From positions 28,919,026 through 28,983,025 of the forward strand of contig OY294048.1 of NCBI GenBank assembly GCA_958510825.1: a stretch of 64,000 nucleotides of DNA, in the 5' to 3' direction. Positions within the stretch are counted from its first letter, which is position 1. Each line of letters starts with the position of its first letter. The DNA is from Brachypterus glaber (lineage: Eukaryota; Arthropoda; Insecta; Coleoptera; Kateretidae). This document shows, one piece after another, positions 1 through 10,394 of the stretch. Both the position numbers and the translations under genes were made by a program. The notes below the pieces were generated by a model. The model saw only the letters and a list, made by a program, of their open reading frames with translations, was not told where the DNA came from and searched no databases.

Positions 1-900
1 AACTGTATTAAAGGAAAACACAATTAAAAAAAAAACCTTCATCAACATTTTTTCTTTAATTCTAAAGTTTAAAACTATTTAAGAATACCATTTTGTTTGA
101 AATAAGAAACAAACAAAGAAGGCATTGATTAATTAACCAGTAACAGTCTACATACCCTTAGCTGTCTAATTATGCCCTAAATTAATGACGAGTAATAAAT
201 TTTTATTCGAAAAAATTAATTTAACACCATGTATAGTATCCAAACGCATCATTAGTTAATGTTTGAACAATTAAAACGGAAATTGCTCTAATGGATTCGT
301 TTAATTTAAATACAGGTGGTCGAAATCAATAACATATCTCATATTAATTAAAATAAAAAGTTGTAAAAAATATTGATTGGTTTTTACCTGGTGTCTTATT
401 GTATTGTGAGAAAATTATTTTTTTTTTCAAGAATTATCAGCAAGTCAGTGTGGAATTTCGATTAAAAGAAACACGCCCAAGGGTTTAGTTTTCGGCTACC
501 ATAGGTTTTGCTAAAAACTCGGATTTATATAATATTTTATTTTAATATCTATAAAATTAAAATATTGCTATATAACGGTTTATTATTTTTTTTATTTACT
601 TTTATTAAATTAAATTAAATGTATTCATATTTTTCCGATTCATTGAACATAAATAACAGCCAATTTTTAGTTTTTATTGTAAGCATTTTTCTCAAATAAA
701 TGTTTCTTAATGGTTTTCATTCAACACTGATTAAACTTTCCGTAGGGTTTCACGAGATTCAAGAAATGGAATTTCTGATCTCGATTTTCGAGACAAGATA
801 TTGGTTAATCTTGTCTTGAGAATTTCTCGACAATTCGCTGCTTGTCTCGTCTGGACTTTTGGGTTGGTTTGGTTTGGACTTTTGGTTGGTTTAACTTACA
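1..900. other. AT-rich flank, no gene
   Basis: No coding stretch or recognisable repeat family is seen here. There is a short imperfect inverted repeat near 787-822 (arms around GAGACAAGAT and ATCTTGTCTT) and a small duplication of GGACTTTTGGTTGGTTT-like sequence at about 853-892. Confidence 0.5.
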
Positions 901-1028
901 CTAAAAGAAATTACATTGAAAAAGTGTAAAAAAATACACTCTATAAATGTGTAAATTTTACACCTTTATATAAATGTACATCAACATTGATGTGACACTA
1001 CACACGTGAGGTGATTTTGACCTAGAGT

Positions 1029-1131
1029 GTGTATTTTTACATCCATACCTTCTTCAACAATACACTCGGAGCTCAAGAAAGTGTATTTTTATAAACATAC
1101 CTTTAGCAACAATACACCCGAAGTGTAAAAG
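1029..1131. repeat. Two-unit tandem repeat, ~52-bp period
   Basis: Two diverged units start with GTGTATTTTTA at 1029 and 1081 and share a CAACAATACAC segment. The flanking 900-1030 sequence also has several short TACACT/AGTGTA inverted pairs, so this may be the decayed core of a small MITE. I do not recognise the family. Confidence 0.6.
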
Positions 1132-1140
1132 CACACTTTT

Positions 1141-1456
1141 GATGTACAAGCCAGCCAATCGCTGGCGTTAAGCTAGTCACGTGACTCGAGAATCCAGAGT
1201 CTGGTGGCTGTCGATCATTATAATTGTTTACGTTTGTAAGAGCGTTCGTATAATTTTGTGTGTGCTAGATTTTTCTAAGATATAATTGGTAAGTGTTGAT
1301 TAAAAAAAATATTTAAAAAGTGTGATTAATTCAATATCCTTAAAACGTACATTTTATAATATTTTACTTATTTAGGCGGTAACACTGGCCTGCAAATTTT
1401 GAGTTGTTAAGACTTGTGTATGTTTTCTGTTTCTATTTTATATTGGTACTTTTTGT
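1141..1456 (+). promoter_or_regulatory. Candidate promoter/first exon with small intron
   Basis: The sequence shows a CCAAT core (GCCAATCG near 1154), a 10-bp palindromic E-box GTCACGTGAC at 1176-1185, a consensus splice donor GGTAAGT with GT at 1289-1290, and a pyrimidine-containing acceptor ending in TTTAG at 1375. Together they would define an 87-nt intron, a normal insect size. No open frame follows before the Jockey insertion at 1469, so this could be a 5' non-coding exon whose gene was interrupted, or a chance arrangement. The assignment is inference. Confidence 0.2.
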
Positions 1457-1468
1457 ACTTACTTTTAA
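1457..1468. repeat. Left target-site duplication of the Jockey insertion
   Basis: ACTTACTTTTAA is repeated exactly at 4742-4753. It marks the left edge of the inserted retrotransposon and coincides with a sharp change from AT-rich flank to A/C-rich sequence. Confidence 0.9.
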
Positions 1469-1501
1469 CCATAATAGTCGAGTGAGTGACAGCGAAGATA
1501 G

Positions 1502-1750
1502 ACGTCGCCCAGCAGAAGGGTCATACCCCCAACCCAAAAATTCACCCCGGGCATCTCCTACGCCCAAAAAGCAACTAACGCCGCCACCCCCCAACAACCC
1601 AAGGCGGCCCCAGGCCCCAGCGCAAATCCCCCCAATATTTTTGATCAATCTCAAATTTCAAAAATCCACACTTTCATGCAAGAATTCGCCAGCTTCATGC
1701 AGGCTTTTGGCTCCCTTCAACTACCCAATCTAGGCCCCCAAAATGTCTAG
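1502..1750 (+). pseudogene. ORF1 (gag-like) C-terminal remnant
   Basis: This frame is open for 82 codons without a start and ends in a TAG that overlaps the ORF2 start codon by 8 nt (ATG at 1743-1745, TAG at 1748-1750), the compact arrangement common in Jockey-type elements. It encodes a Pro/Ala/Gln-rich stretch with a SYAQ motif followed by an amphipathic tail containing FMQEFASFMQ. In the family, the SYAQ-like motif lies after the zinc knuckles of the RNA-binding ORF1 protein. The knuckles and everything upstream are gone. The neighbouring frame from 1475 to about 1530 reads SDSEDRRR-like sequence, so an additional frameshift near 1500-1530 is possible. A longer open frame from 1404 crosses the insertion junction and is not the real one. 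Confidence 0.65.
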
Positions 1751-4425
1751 ACAAACAAAACCCAGAGCCCTTAAAATAGTCACCTGGAACGCTGATAGCC
1801 TCAATTCAAAAAAACCGGAACTCATAGAATTTCTACATGAAAATCAAATAGATATAGCCCTCATCCAAGAGACTGGTCTTAAACCACATCATAGGGGTAC
1901 CATACCCAACTATTCCTGCTACCGTAACGATAGACTCCAGGACCGCAAAGGAGGCACAGCAATCTATATCAAAAAACACATATCTCACGACCTTTTACAC
2001 GCGCCCCCCACACAAAGCGATCAAGTCGAAACTACCTCCATATTCGTCAACATGCACGACAATTCCAAATTCAGGATCGTGTCCCTCTACAAACCTCCAA
2101 ACAAGGAGGTCAGGCCCGCCGACTTCGAAGGCTACTTTAACGACAATCATCCAACAATCCTAGCAGGAGACTTGAATTGCAAACACGCCAATTGGCACTC
2201 TAGAACAACTACGGCCAACGGCCGTAGGCTTTACGAAATATTACAACGTAACTATATAATGGTTACCGCACCTGATTTCCCAACCCACTATGGCCACGGC
2301 CTTCCTGATATCCTTGACATCGTTTTGTATAAAAACACGACACTAAACATTAACACTGAACTAAGACACGAACTAAGCTCCGACCACCTTCCAATCATTA
2401 TCACGGCAGGAGGCATACCAACCGCAAATCACACCAAAAAAACCGTTTACAACTTCCCCTATATATCCGAACTCCTAGAAAGCAACACCCAAATCAATCC
2501 AATAAACACCGTCCAAGAACTAGATAACGCAGTAATCAGCCTCACCAATACCATAAAATCCGCAATGGACAGCGCCAAATTAATCAAAAAAGTAGATATC
2601 CAAAACCCACAGGACCTTCCCCGAGATCTCAAAGACCTAATCAGAGAGAAAAACCGACTTCTTCGTCGTGCACGCACCCTCCAAGACCGACTAAACATAC
2701 TAGCAAATTCCCGCTGGGAGGGAAAAATAAAATCACTCAACCCCCAGGATAGATCACTTTGGAGAATGGCCAAAACCCTATCCCTCGACCCCCAATTCAC
2801 CGCCAAAAAGGAGTCGTCTACTCCACCCCCGAAAAAGCCGAAGCATTTGCTGACGCGATGCGGAAACAATTTCAATCAAACCCCCCAATCCCCCCCGACT
2901 CCGACTCCGAATCAGAGACCGACTCCGAGCCCGACTCTGACGACGAGAACTACGAGCAACTCATGCATGAAAGAGAAATAAATCAAATCTATAATAGAGT
3001 CACTAACCAAGTCGAAAACGACATTATCACCCCCACATCCCCCGAGGAAATCAAACGCATCATCAAAAATCTCCCAAAAAGAAAAGCCTCCGGCCCCGAT
3101 CAAATACCGAATAAAATCCTAAAAATACTCCCCCGGAAAACCATTATGGAAATCGTTAACATTGTTAACGCAATGCTCAGACTGCGCCACTTCCCAAAGC
3201 CCTGGAAAAACGCAGACGTAATAGTAATCTAAAAACCCGGACAAAATCCAACTTTTGCCGAAAGCTACCGCCCCATAAGCCTTCTTTCCTCCGTAGGCAA
3301 AATAGCCGAGAAAGTCATTCTAACCAGACTTCAAACTCTAGTTGAAGAACTAAATCTCCTCCCAAACGAGCAATTCGGCTTCCGAAGCAGACACTCCACA
3401 GTCCACCAGGTAGCTCGCCTGGTAGACTCTGTAACGGACGGACTAAATAGGCGCGAAGCCGCGGACTGATCCTCCTGGACATCGCAAAAGCCTTCGATAA
3501 AGTTTGGCACAAAGGTCTTGTCGCCAAACTCCACTTTCTCGGCCTCCCCCCAGGCATCACCAAACTCATAGCCTCCTTCCTCAAAGGCAGAGATTTTCAG
3601 ATAAAAATAGGCGACTGTAAGTCCAGCACCCGCCGCATCAAAGCTGGCGTTCCACAAAGTTCCCCACTATCCCCCCTTCTGTACAACCTCTTTACCGCAG
3701 ATATTCCAAAAACACAGGGCACTGAAATAGCCCTGTTCGCCGATGACACCGGCATACTAGCAAAAGCCAGAAACCCCCAGCGCATCCATTTCGCCCTCCA
3801 GCGCCAAATGGATGCCCTAATCAAATGGTTCTCCAAATGGAAAATCAAAGTAAACGCCAATAAAACCAAAGGCATTCTAATCCCTAGGATTGGAAGAGGC
3901 CTACCCCAACCCATTCAGATAAATGGCCAACCCATTAACTGGGAAAACCATGCCAAATACCTCGGCATTACAATCTCCAAAAACCTGACGTGGGATCAGC
4001 ACGTCAAAAACATCCTCCAAATAGCAAACTGCCGCCTCTCCAAACTCTACCCCTTAATAGGAAGAAAGAGTCCCCTATCCATTAAAAACAAACTTCTTCT
4101 TTACAACCAAACCCTAAAGCCGGTACTTCTTTACGGAGCCCCAGCCTGGAACAAAATCACCCTTAACATAGCGCTCTCAGCAAAGCTTCAGGCCTTCCAA
4201 AACAAGACACTCAGAATATGCCTCGATGCCCCCTGGTTCATGAGGAACAACCAGATACACAGAGATCTCGAAATGCCCCTCCTAAAAACGGAAATCATCC
4301 GCTACAGCACGTCTTTTATACAAGACAATTTAGATCACCCAAACCCCCTCATTTCAAACTTTCTAGATTACGATCACGAAATACACAACACTCACAAAAA
4401 GATCAAAAACGTCCTCAACCGGTAA
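1743..4425 (+). pseudogene. Jockey ORF2: AP endonuclease plus reverse transcriptase, broken
   Basis: ORF2 proteins nick target DNA and copy the element RNA at the nick. Segment 1 (from ATG 1743) holds the APE-type endonuclease: N16 in TWNADS, E43 in IQETG, GDLN at 142-145 and SDH at 213-215, all expected active-site positions. Reading then shifts at an A5 run (2805-2809) into a second frame with the linker and early RT motifs (KASGPDQIPN, then YRPISLL past an in-frame TAA at 3230-3232). A one-base loss near 3465 shifts to a third frame with the motif A region (LDIAKAFDKVWHKG), the motif normally read GVPQGS but here GVPQSS (AGT at 3658-3660), the catalytic FADD at 3736-3747 and the thumb and C-terminal region to 4425. 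Total length is about 890 codons, full size for the family. There is no RNase H domain. Not functional as read. Confidence 0.93.
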
Positions 4426-4441
4426 TGGTACCCACTAATAC

Positions 4442-4651
4442 AGGACAGATGCATTCCCAGCATCAGTGAGCTAGTCTCACTCCTCCCGCACATCCCTCCT
4501 TTCCCTATCCCATCCCTCCTCATCCCCCTCCCTCCCACTCCCCAGCGCCAAATTATGACAGATGCAACTCGCATCAGTGAGCAGAGACTCACTCCCCCCT
4601 AAATTATGACAGATGCAACTCGCATCAGTGAGCATAGACTCACTGCCCCAA
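4442..4651 (+). repeat. 51-bp tandem repeats in Jockey 3' UTR
   Basis: Two close copies begin with AAATTATGACAGATGCAACT at 4550 and 4601. A more diverged copy lies at 4442-4485 (GACAGATGC...CATCAGTGAGC). Each contains GCATCAGTGAGC followed by GACTCACT, which can form a small hairpin. Short tandem 3' UTR repeats are common in non-LTR elements. A C/T-rich tract (4483-4545) separates the diverged copy from the others. Confidence 0.8.
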
Positions 4652-4741
4652 CTATCAATTCAGATTAAGTATTTTTTTAGATAAATGAGCCATAGGCTGC
4701 GCCTGTCTCTTAAAGACCCAAACAAACTATTGATGATGATG

Positions 4742-4753
4742 ACTTACTTTTAA
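4742..4753. repeat. Right target-site duplication of the Jockey insertion
   Basis: Exact copy of the 12-bp sequence at 1457-1468, directly after the TGA-repeat tail. Confidence 0.9.
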
Positions 4754-5032
4754 ATTGATGACCGATTTAGGAATTTTTGTTTTAATTTTTGTTTTGGGTA
4801 GGCATTACAATTTTCGCAAAGTTTGAAATTCAAAACTGCAAGTAATACAGCCATAATTTTAACACGTATAAATTAACTTAAAACACAATTTTGTAGAAAA
4901 ATAAACTTAAAATCGTTGTTGACATTTGCACGGAAGAGGTCATTAATTTGTCCACAGGATCCTGAAAGTCCAAAAAACAACAAAAACAAAAAAATGTTTG
5001 TGGTTATGAGCTTATAATAGAAAATAGTTATT
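4754..5032. other. AT-rich flank, nothing recognised
   Basis: This unique-looking AT-rich sequence continues the pre-insertion flank. No open frame or repeat is seen. Confidence 0.5.
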
Positions 5033-5146
5033 TATGGTACTAGTGGGTAAAGTAAGATATTGCCCATGAGAAAATTAACCTGCGAGGCATCAGCCAAGCA
5101 GGTTAATTTTCGAGAGGGCAATATCGGTTTACCCATGAGTGCCATA
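5033..5146. mobile_element. Short hairpin MITE
   Basis: The ends TATGGTACTAGTGGGTAAA and TTTACCCATGAGTGCCATA are inverted copies. Inside, GATATTGCCC pairs with GGGCAATATC and GAAAATTAACCTGC pairs with GCAGGTTAATTTTC, leaving a loop of about 14 nt. It is a nearly complete foldback of 114 bp with no coding capacity. The left outer flank AATAGTTATTTAT is shared with the hairpin at 7501, suggesting related elements or shared target preference. Confidence 0.75.
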
Positions 5147-5953
5147 CAATGTTTTATCCAATAAATAGCTTAGAAATTCATATTTTTATTAAAAATTTTA
5201 ATGACATTTATAAGAAAATAATTTGATAAGTGACAGTTGAGTGGGTAAAATAAAAAATTATCCACTCAATAAAGTAAAAGCCACGCGGGGGTTATTATTG
5301 AGTTTATTTATCAAAAATAAAGCTGGTAATTGTCTCATTATCTCTATGTATTAGATAAATAATATTTTTAAATTTACAAATTTCTAAAAATGGACATTTA
5401 TGTAAAAATTTAATGTTTTTTACATTAGTTTCAAAATGTTGCCACTTACCAGTAATAAAAATATGTCTTTACATTTTTTTTTAATATTTCAATATATATT
5501 TTCCGCTAAGGTGGGCAATTTTCAGTCTTACTAAACTTTAAAAACATTAAATTTAGGTGAAGTGAAGAAAAAACAAATTCATGTATAAAACGAAATTGTA
5601 AAATTCAATCAAACTTTTATATCTATTTTCTATAGAAATGACTATAACATAACTTTTTATTAAAATTACTTTTTTTCTTAATGTAGGTATCACGAAACCC
5701 TAATCAGTTTAATGAGTTCGTAAAAGGATCTGATTCTAATTATAACGGTTTCAAAAATATAAAAGCGAATAAGTAATTTTGTTTACGTACAGTTGCATCA
5801 AAAAAAAAAAACAAAATAGAAAATCTAGTTGTGTAAACTGAATAATTGTTTACAAACAGTTCAGTTGTTAATGTTGACAATCTTTGTCAAAATTAATTAA
5901 AAAAATCATAATCAATAAAAATATTAATTTAATTAAGTAAATAATTAGAAATG
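5147..5953. other. AT-rich, minor inverted repeat only
   Basis: A weak inverted pair (GAGTGGGTAAAATAAA / TTATCCACTCAATAAA) lies near 5239-5272 and resembles the outer end of the adjacent hairpin MITE. The rest is featureless AT-rich sequence. Confidence 0.4.
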
Positions 5954-6222
5954 CATGAATTAAATGATGTTAAGAAAGCTCAAGCTATTGGGTTATTGGA
6001 AGCAGGATGTGAGCAAGTCTCGGTGCAAGTGGAATTGCCAAAGTTTAATGTTTTGGAGAGTTTTGTTAAGATTTGAGATAGACCGGTTTAAAAAATTAGT
6101 TGGGCGCCGTATAGGTCCAGAATGGGGTTGGGTTCGTAGGGAAGCAAAAGATAAATTCGCACTCTTCACTGACTTTATTGATGACAAATACCCAAATGTC
6201 TGCCAAAACTCCACGAAGTAAA
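5954..6222 (+). pseudogene. Possible Tc1-like transposase helix-turn-helix relic
   Basis: From an ATG at 5952-5954 one frame reads MHELNDVKKAQAIGLLEAGC, which looks like the first helix-turn-helix of Tc1/IS630-type transposases, where a KRAQAI.LLEAG pattern is typical. The frame closes after about 41 codons. The adjacent frame then offers a basic GRRIGPEWGW...RREAKDK stretch that could be the linker seen after the first helices in this family. No DDE/D region, second helix-turn-helix or terminal inverted repeat is visible. The resemblance is by eye only; it may be a chance match. Confidence 0.35.
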
Positions 6223-7500
6223 ATGTAAGTAACTAAAATAAATATATTAAATGTAAAACTGAAGAAATACGGTTTAAGTAGTTCTTACCTAAACACCAGG
6301 ATCTTATTTAGAAATAAATAAGTACAAAATCCCTGAGGATGAATAATTAAAACAAAGATTTCACTTGTTGAGCATAAGCAGCAACAGGCTGTGGAGTTCA
6401 GATGTCAAGTGTCAGGTTGGTACCTCAAATAAATGTCCCTAAATATATTGAAGGTTATTCCTTTATGGAGTTTTGACAGACAATAACAATGTTGACATTA
6501 ATAATAATTAAAGAATAATTAAAATATATAACTGCCAACAGAGTTGCACTGTTTTTTTAAAAATTGGCGTGTTACAGAATGAAGGAAAAATGGATACAGG
6601 AGGAAACGGTTAAAAGGCGTGCAGGCTCGGAAGAAGGAATTCCACTGAAGTGAAATTTTACTTAATTACGCGGTGCAAGATATAAACGATACAAATTTTC
6701 CTGGGTCGAAAAGCACCGCCCGCAGCCGCATCGATAATTCCTGGATTGGAATTTTTTTTTGCAACAAAAAAAACCTTTTTTAAACGAAAACCATAATTTT
6801 CATAAATTATATATTTCATTAATAAGGAGTTCAAAGTTTTATTTCCGATAAGATTTACTAAATATTTTGTTTAATTTTTTTATATGATTAAAATTTAATA
6901 TTCTAAATAATATTTAATATTCTAAATAGTTTTTTCAGTATTTATTAAATATTATTTTTATTTATTTAATTATTTGGTATACAGATTAATGGAAAGCCCC
7001 AACTAAGCCTCTAGCTTGTTCTAGAGAATCTCCATTAATTTTGTAAAAATGGAGAAATATTAACATAAAAATAACCAACTTGGGGAGACTTCTTGCTTCT
7101 GCAGATCTGGAACCTCTATATTTGCTAGTTTTCCATTTCTTCCAGCTTCACTGTTACTGTTATTTAACATTACTAGCATTCACGAATTATCTGTAATAAC
7201 TTATTAGAGACTACTAATAAAACCGACAATATGTCAAATTATTATAACCTCTTTCTTAAAATCTTACTTAAACTTTAAATAATTAATAAAATTGACATTT
7301 GGCATATTTAAAACTTGCATTTTTTGTGGGTCCAACTCTACTTGGGTGAGGTGAATTTTGTAGCATTCATGCCTCACCTGTTTCGAAATCACCGGGGTGC
7401 ACCTTAAGGCCCTAGCTTTATAATATTTTTAAAGTTATTATAATTTTTAAAGATATAAATAGGGACAAAAAAAATATTTTTATTAAATAATAGTTATTTA
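6223..7500. other. AT-rich, no gene recognised
   Basis: Only short open stretches are present. A local palindrome, AGCTTGTTCTAGAG with flanking CTCTAG, sits near 7010. Nothing else can be supported. Confidence 0.4.
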
Positions 7501-7626
7501 TAATACAAGGGCTAAAAGTTAAATTTTTCGATTGAGTAGGTTTTTAGAAGCAGAGAGCAGGCCGGCCAGCCGACCCGAGGCTAATAAGCCTACGAAATCA
7601 AAATTTAACTTTTCGCCTGTGTATTA
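7501..7626. mobile_element. Short hairpin MITE
   Basis: TAATACAAGGGCTAAAAGTT at the left pairs with AACTTTTCGCCTGTGTATTA at the right, and AGTAGG pairs with CCTACG further in. The loop is GC-rich and includes GGCCGGCC. It is a 126-bp foldback without coding capacity, similar in size and layout to 5033-5146, with ATTATCCAATG beside its right end as in that element. Confidence 0.75.
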
Positions 7627-8550
7627 TCCAATGTTTTTTATTCGATTGTTACTAATTAACATATAATAAATTGTTAAAATATATTCAATTTTAAACTGCA
7701 AAAAATATTTCTTCTTACTGTCTTATTATCTATCTAGTTATCCATGACAAAATGCTATCCAGTCAAATCTCTAAAAAAAAACAATTGAATCGTTTTTTCT
7801 GTGTGCGGTTTCATTTTCAAATTAGCTTAGCATTTTTAATTAATTTGTGTTAAAATGTGTTTAATGTGAAAATAATAAAACTTCTGAAACCGTTCTATAA
7901 ATATGATAAATATTGAAATTGATTTTACAGTTGAAATTTTGTTTTTGTGATTTATTTTAGTGGACGAATCCAGTTTAAAGGATTAATATGTTTTGAGGTT
8001 ATGTTATAGAAGAAATTTTATTTATATGAAATGATCATAATATTATAATACTTGTATCTGGTCAAAAAGAACATATAGCTCAAGACCAAAACTGAACAAA
8101 AGGTCATATTTCTTTATGAATTATTTCTTTATAAATATCAAAAAAAATAAAGGTAAAGCATCTTATTTGAAAAAGCTTAGAAATAACAAGTTTTAGTTAG
8201 GGGGCCAAAAAAACTTTTTGGCCCTAGGGCCACAAATTCCAACTTTTCTCCCGCAAAACATTAACAAAAAGTGACGCTTTTAGAATCAATCGAATAAAAA
8301 GAATATTATTATTAAGCATATCATGCTTTATAAAATTTCGACGTTTGACTTTGTTTTTTTCTGTGTTTTAATCTGTGTTATCTCGTAACTAGTACTAGAG
8401 TACTATAGTATTCTAGTATAGTATAACGCGCTTAAATCAGAGCATTGAGCTCAATGAAAATTAGTGTTCTTAATGTAAAATCTATTTCGTTAATGATATA
8501 TCCTAAATATAATGAATGTATATTATACATTCATTCAAATAAAAGCAATT
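7627..8550. other. AT-rich, no gene recognised
   Basis: Nothing beyond homopolymer runs. A short palindromic cluster around TAGTACTAGAGTACTA occurs near 8388-8405. Confidence 0.4.
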
Positions 8551-8653
8551 TTAACCCTTTCGCTCCTGTTGGTCCATATGTGTCCCAGCAGATGTTTAAA
8601 AATACCTTTCGCTCCTGTAGGGACATGTATGTTCCAGGAGATGTTTAAAAAAT
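8551..8653. repeat. Two 49-bp tandem units beginning at a piggyBac-like end
   Basis: TTAACCCTTTCGCTCC at 8552 looks like a piggyBac-type terminus beside its TTAA target. A unit beginning CCTTTCGCTCCTGT starts at 8556 and again at 8605, each followed by CAG(C/G)AGATGTTTAAAAA-like sequence. No matching inverted right end is visible, so this is a fragment or a chance resemblance. Confidence 0.5.
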
Positions 8654-8994
8654 CCTGTAGCCATAAAGGACATTTAAAATGCACAGAACAGGGACATTTT
8701 ATTATTTTATAGTCCACTTGATATCAACTGATATCAATACTTAACTATAAGCTGCTAATGGGATATATTTGTACAGCTTTAAAACACTATATGTGACCCT
8801 GCACAAAAAAAAACAGTTATCCATTTTTTAGTGAAACAAAGATATTAAACTTTGTTTTTTCTTTCATTTAAGCCTTTTATGGCCACATAAACCGAAAAAT
8901 GCACATCAAGGATACAAGGATATGGTGCTAACTCTATTTCACTAAAAATGGACATGGTGTCCTTTAACTCCGGGGTACAGAAATGTGTTTCATG

Positions 8995-9170
8995 AAAAAA
9001 TAAGAAATTTTAAAAATGTCCGTCTGTGTGTCCTTCCGATTTCAGGATTTTTGTAAACACGATAACTCCAAGACGAATTATCCGATCGACTTGAAATGTT
9101 ATGAGGGGAGATCTTTTTGAAAATAATCCCCCAAAAAACAATAATAAATTATTTTTTTTGAAAAAAAAAT
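8995..9170 (+). repeat. Copy of the GTCCGTCTGT dispersed repeat
   Basis: The stretch runs GTCCGTCTGTGTGTCC, then ATTTTTGTAAACACGATAAC, then ACGAATTATCCGAT and AATAATCCCCC. The same ordered motifs occur at about 35150-35300, 46880-47020 and inverted at 37850-38130. Family unknown. Confidence 0.65.
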
Positions 9171-9961
9171 TGTTGAAATTTTTTTTAATCTGTAAAAAAA
9201 TGAAAATTTTTCGAAATTTCGAAAAAGATTATTTTTTTCTGTTTTTTAGACTTATTTATTATTTATTATTTACTGTGAATAGTATCTAATGGAATGCGTA
9301 GCATAACATATCTTTACGGCTTGTTATATTTAATAAGATAGTGATGGGAAAAACGGACTTTAGACTCGGTATAGTATATTTATGTACCATAGTTCTAAAA
9401 AAATTCATTTGGTCTAAGATGTAAAGTGCTCGCTGTAGAATTGTTGCAAATATTAAAAACTATGATTATAAATTTTTTTAAACAAAATTATTTTGAGTAA
9501 ACAATATATTTATATATTTTTTAATCAAATAATTTAATTTAAATTAACATTTCAAGACATTTTCGACTTATTTGGTTTGAATTGTCGACACCAAATATTT
9601 ATGATCTTATAAAAATATTAAAAAAAAAGAAAACACATTAAATTTTATTAGAGATGTATCAAAAAATTATTGTATGTATGGCCGAATGTCTAGACAAATT
9701 GTCTTCCGTGCAGCAAAAACACGTGAAATATTAATGACTTGAAATGAGCTGAATCATGATTAGATTTCGTTGCTATACTCTTTGACAAAGAGTCTTTGTA
9801 TCTCGGTAGCTAGCACACTGCAAGAAGTAATTTTTATACACGAGGGTAAACCAGTGATTCACTGAACCACAGAACATTAGCGTAATCAATAACGTAATTA
9901 GGTTGTATACTATAACAACAATGAATAGTTGTATATGCCCCAACTACTATATATTGCATAG
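9171..9961. other. AT-rich, nothing recognised
   Basis: Homopolymer-rich sequence containing one chance open frame of 62 codons made of Phe/Lys/Leu runs. No feature can be supported. Confidence 0.4.
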
Positions 9962-10195
9962 ACTACAACAACAAAAAATTAAACGTGTTCTGTATTTACA
10001 AACGTGTGCAGTCGTTAGATTTACAACACTAAACTGTTAAGGGATTAAGTTTTTCTTTGTCGGGAAGAGAGCGAGGTAGGCGTGGCTTGCAAATATGCAG
10101 ACTCGGCCTCTCACTCCTTACTAAGTCACGATCCTCGCTTCAAACACACAAGAAATTCACCTGACCCGTCAGTCCGTCTGGCTATTCTATTAACC
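9962..10195 (+). repeat. Dispersed repeat A, copy 1
   Basis: This copy shares with copy 2 (10395-10880) the ordered segments TTTACAACACTAAACTGTTAA, GTTTTTCTTTGTCGGG, AGAGAGCGAGGTAGGCGTGG and AATTCACCTGACCCGTCAGT. Homology stops after CTGGCTA, just before the hairpin element at 10211. No coding frame is conserved between copies, and I cannot name the family. Confidence 0.8.
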
Positions 10196-10210
10196 CTGGA
10201 ACCTGACTGT

Positions 10211-10358
10211 GGGGTCTTTATCTTACACCAAGTCTTGGTTTAAGATAATATGATCTTGAATCAAGAGAATTATAATCTTAAATCAAGATTATAATTCTCT
10301 TCATTCAAGATTATATTATCTTAAACCAAGACTTGGTGTAAGATAATATCGATACCCC
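10211..10358. mobile_element. Hairpin MITE with 58-bp arms
   Basis: Left arm 10222-10279 and right arm 10285-10342 are reverse complements with only two mismatches and a five-base loop (AAATC). Outside them GGGGTC and GATACCCC give imperfect outer ends. The element lies precisely between two direct copies of dispersed repeat A. Such arms would extrude or form a long RNA hairpin if transcribed. No coding capacity. Confidence 0.85.
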
Positions 10359-10394
10359 CAAGCAACAAATCCGTAACTCATATATTGTCATTTT

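Larger units (their letters stand above)
1469..4741 (+). mobile_element. 5'-truncated Jockey-type non-LTR retrotransposon
   Basis: This is a 3.27-kb copy flanked by an identical 12-bp duplication, as expected from target-primed reverse transcription. It holds the tail of ORF1, nearly all of ORF2 (endonuclease plus reverse transcriptase), a 3' UTR with 51-bp repeats and a short TGA-repeat terminus (TTGATGATGATG). The sense strand is rich in A and C and poor in G, unlike the flanks, which is usual for non-LTR elements. Most of ORF1 and the 5' UTR are missing. ORF2 carries two frameshifts and a stop, so the copy is dead. The reverse-transcriptase sequence resembles the Jockey clade. A TGA-repeat tail instead of poly(A) is more typical of I-like elements, so the clade assignment is not certain. 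Confidence 0.92.

Noticed and set aside
1404..1733. 109-codon open frame with a hydrophobic start and Pro-rich tail
   Set aside because: It crosses the retrotransposon junction at 1469. The genuine ORF1 remnant is in another frame and ends at the ORF2 start.
722..5720. Weak inverted match TAGGGTTTCACGA (about 748) with TCACGAAACCCTA (about 5690)
   Set aside because: The match is short and the flanks do not align. It is too weak to claim a 5-kb element around the Jockey copy.
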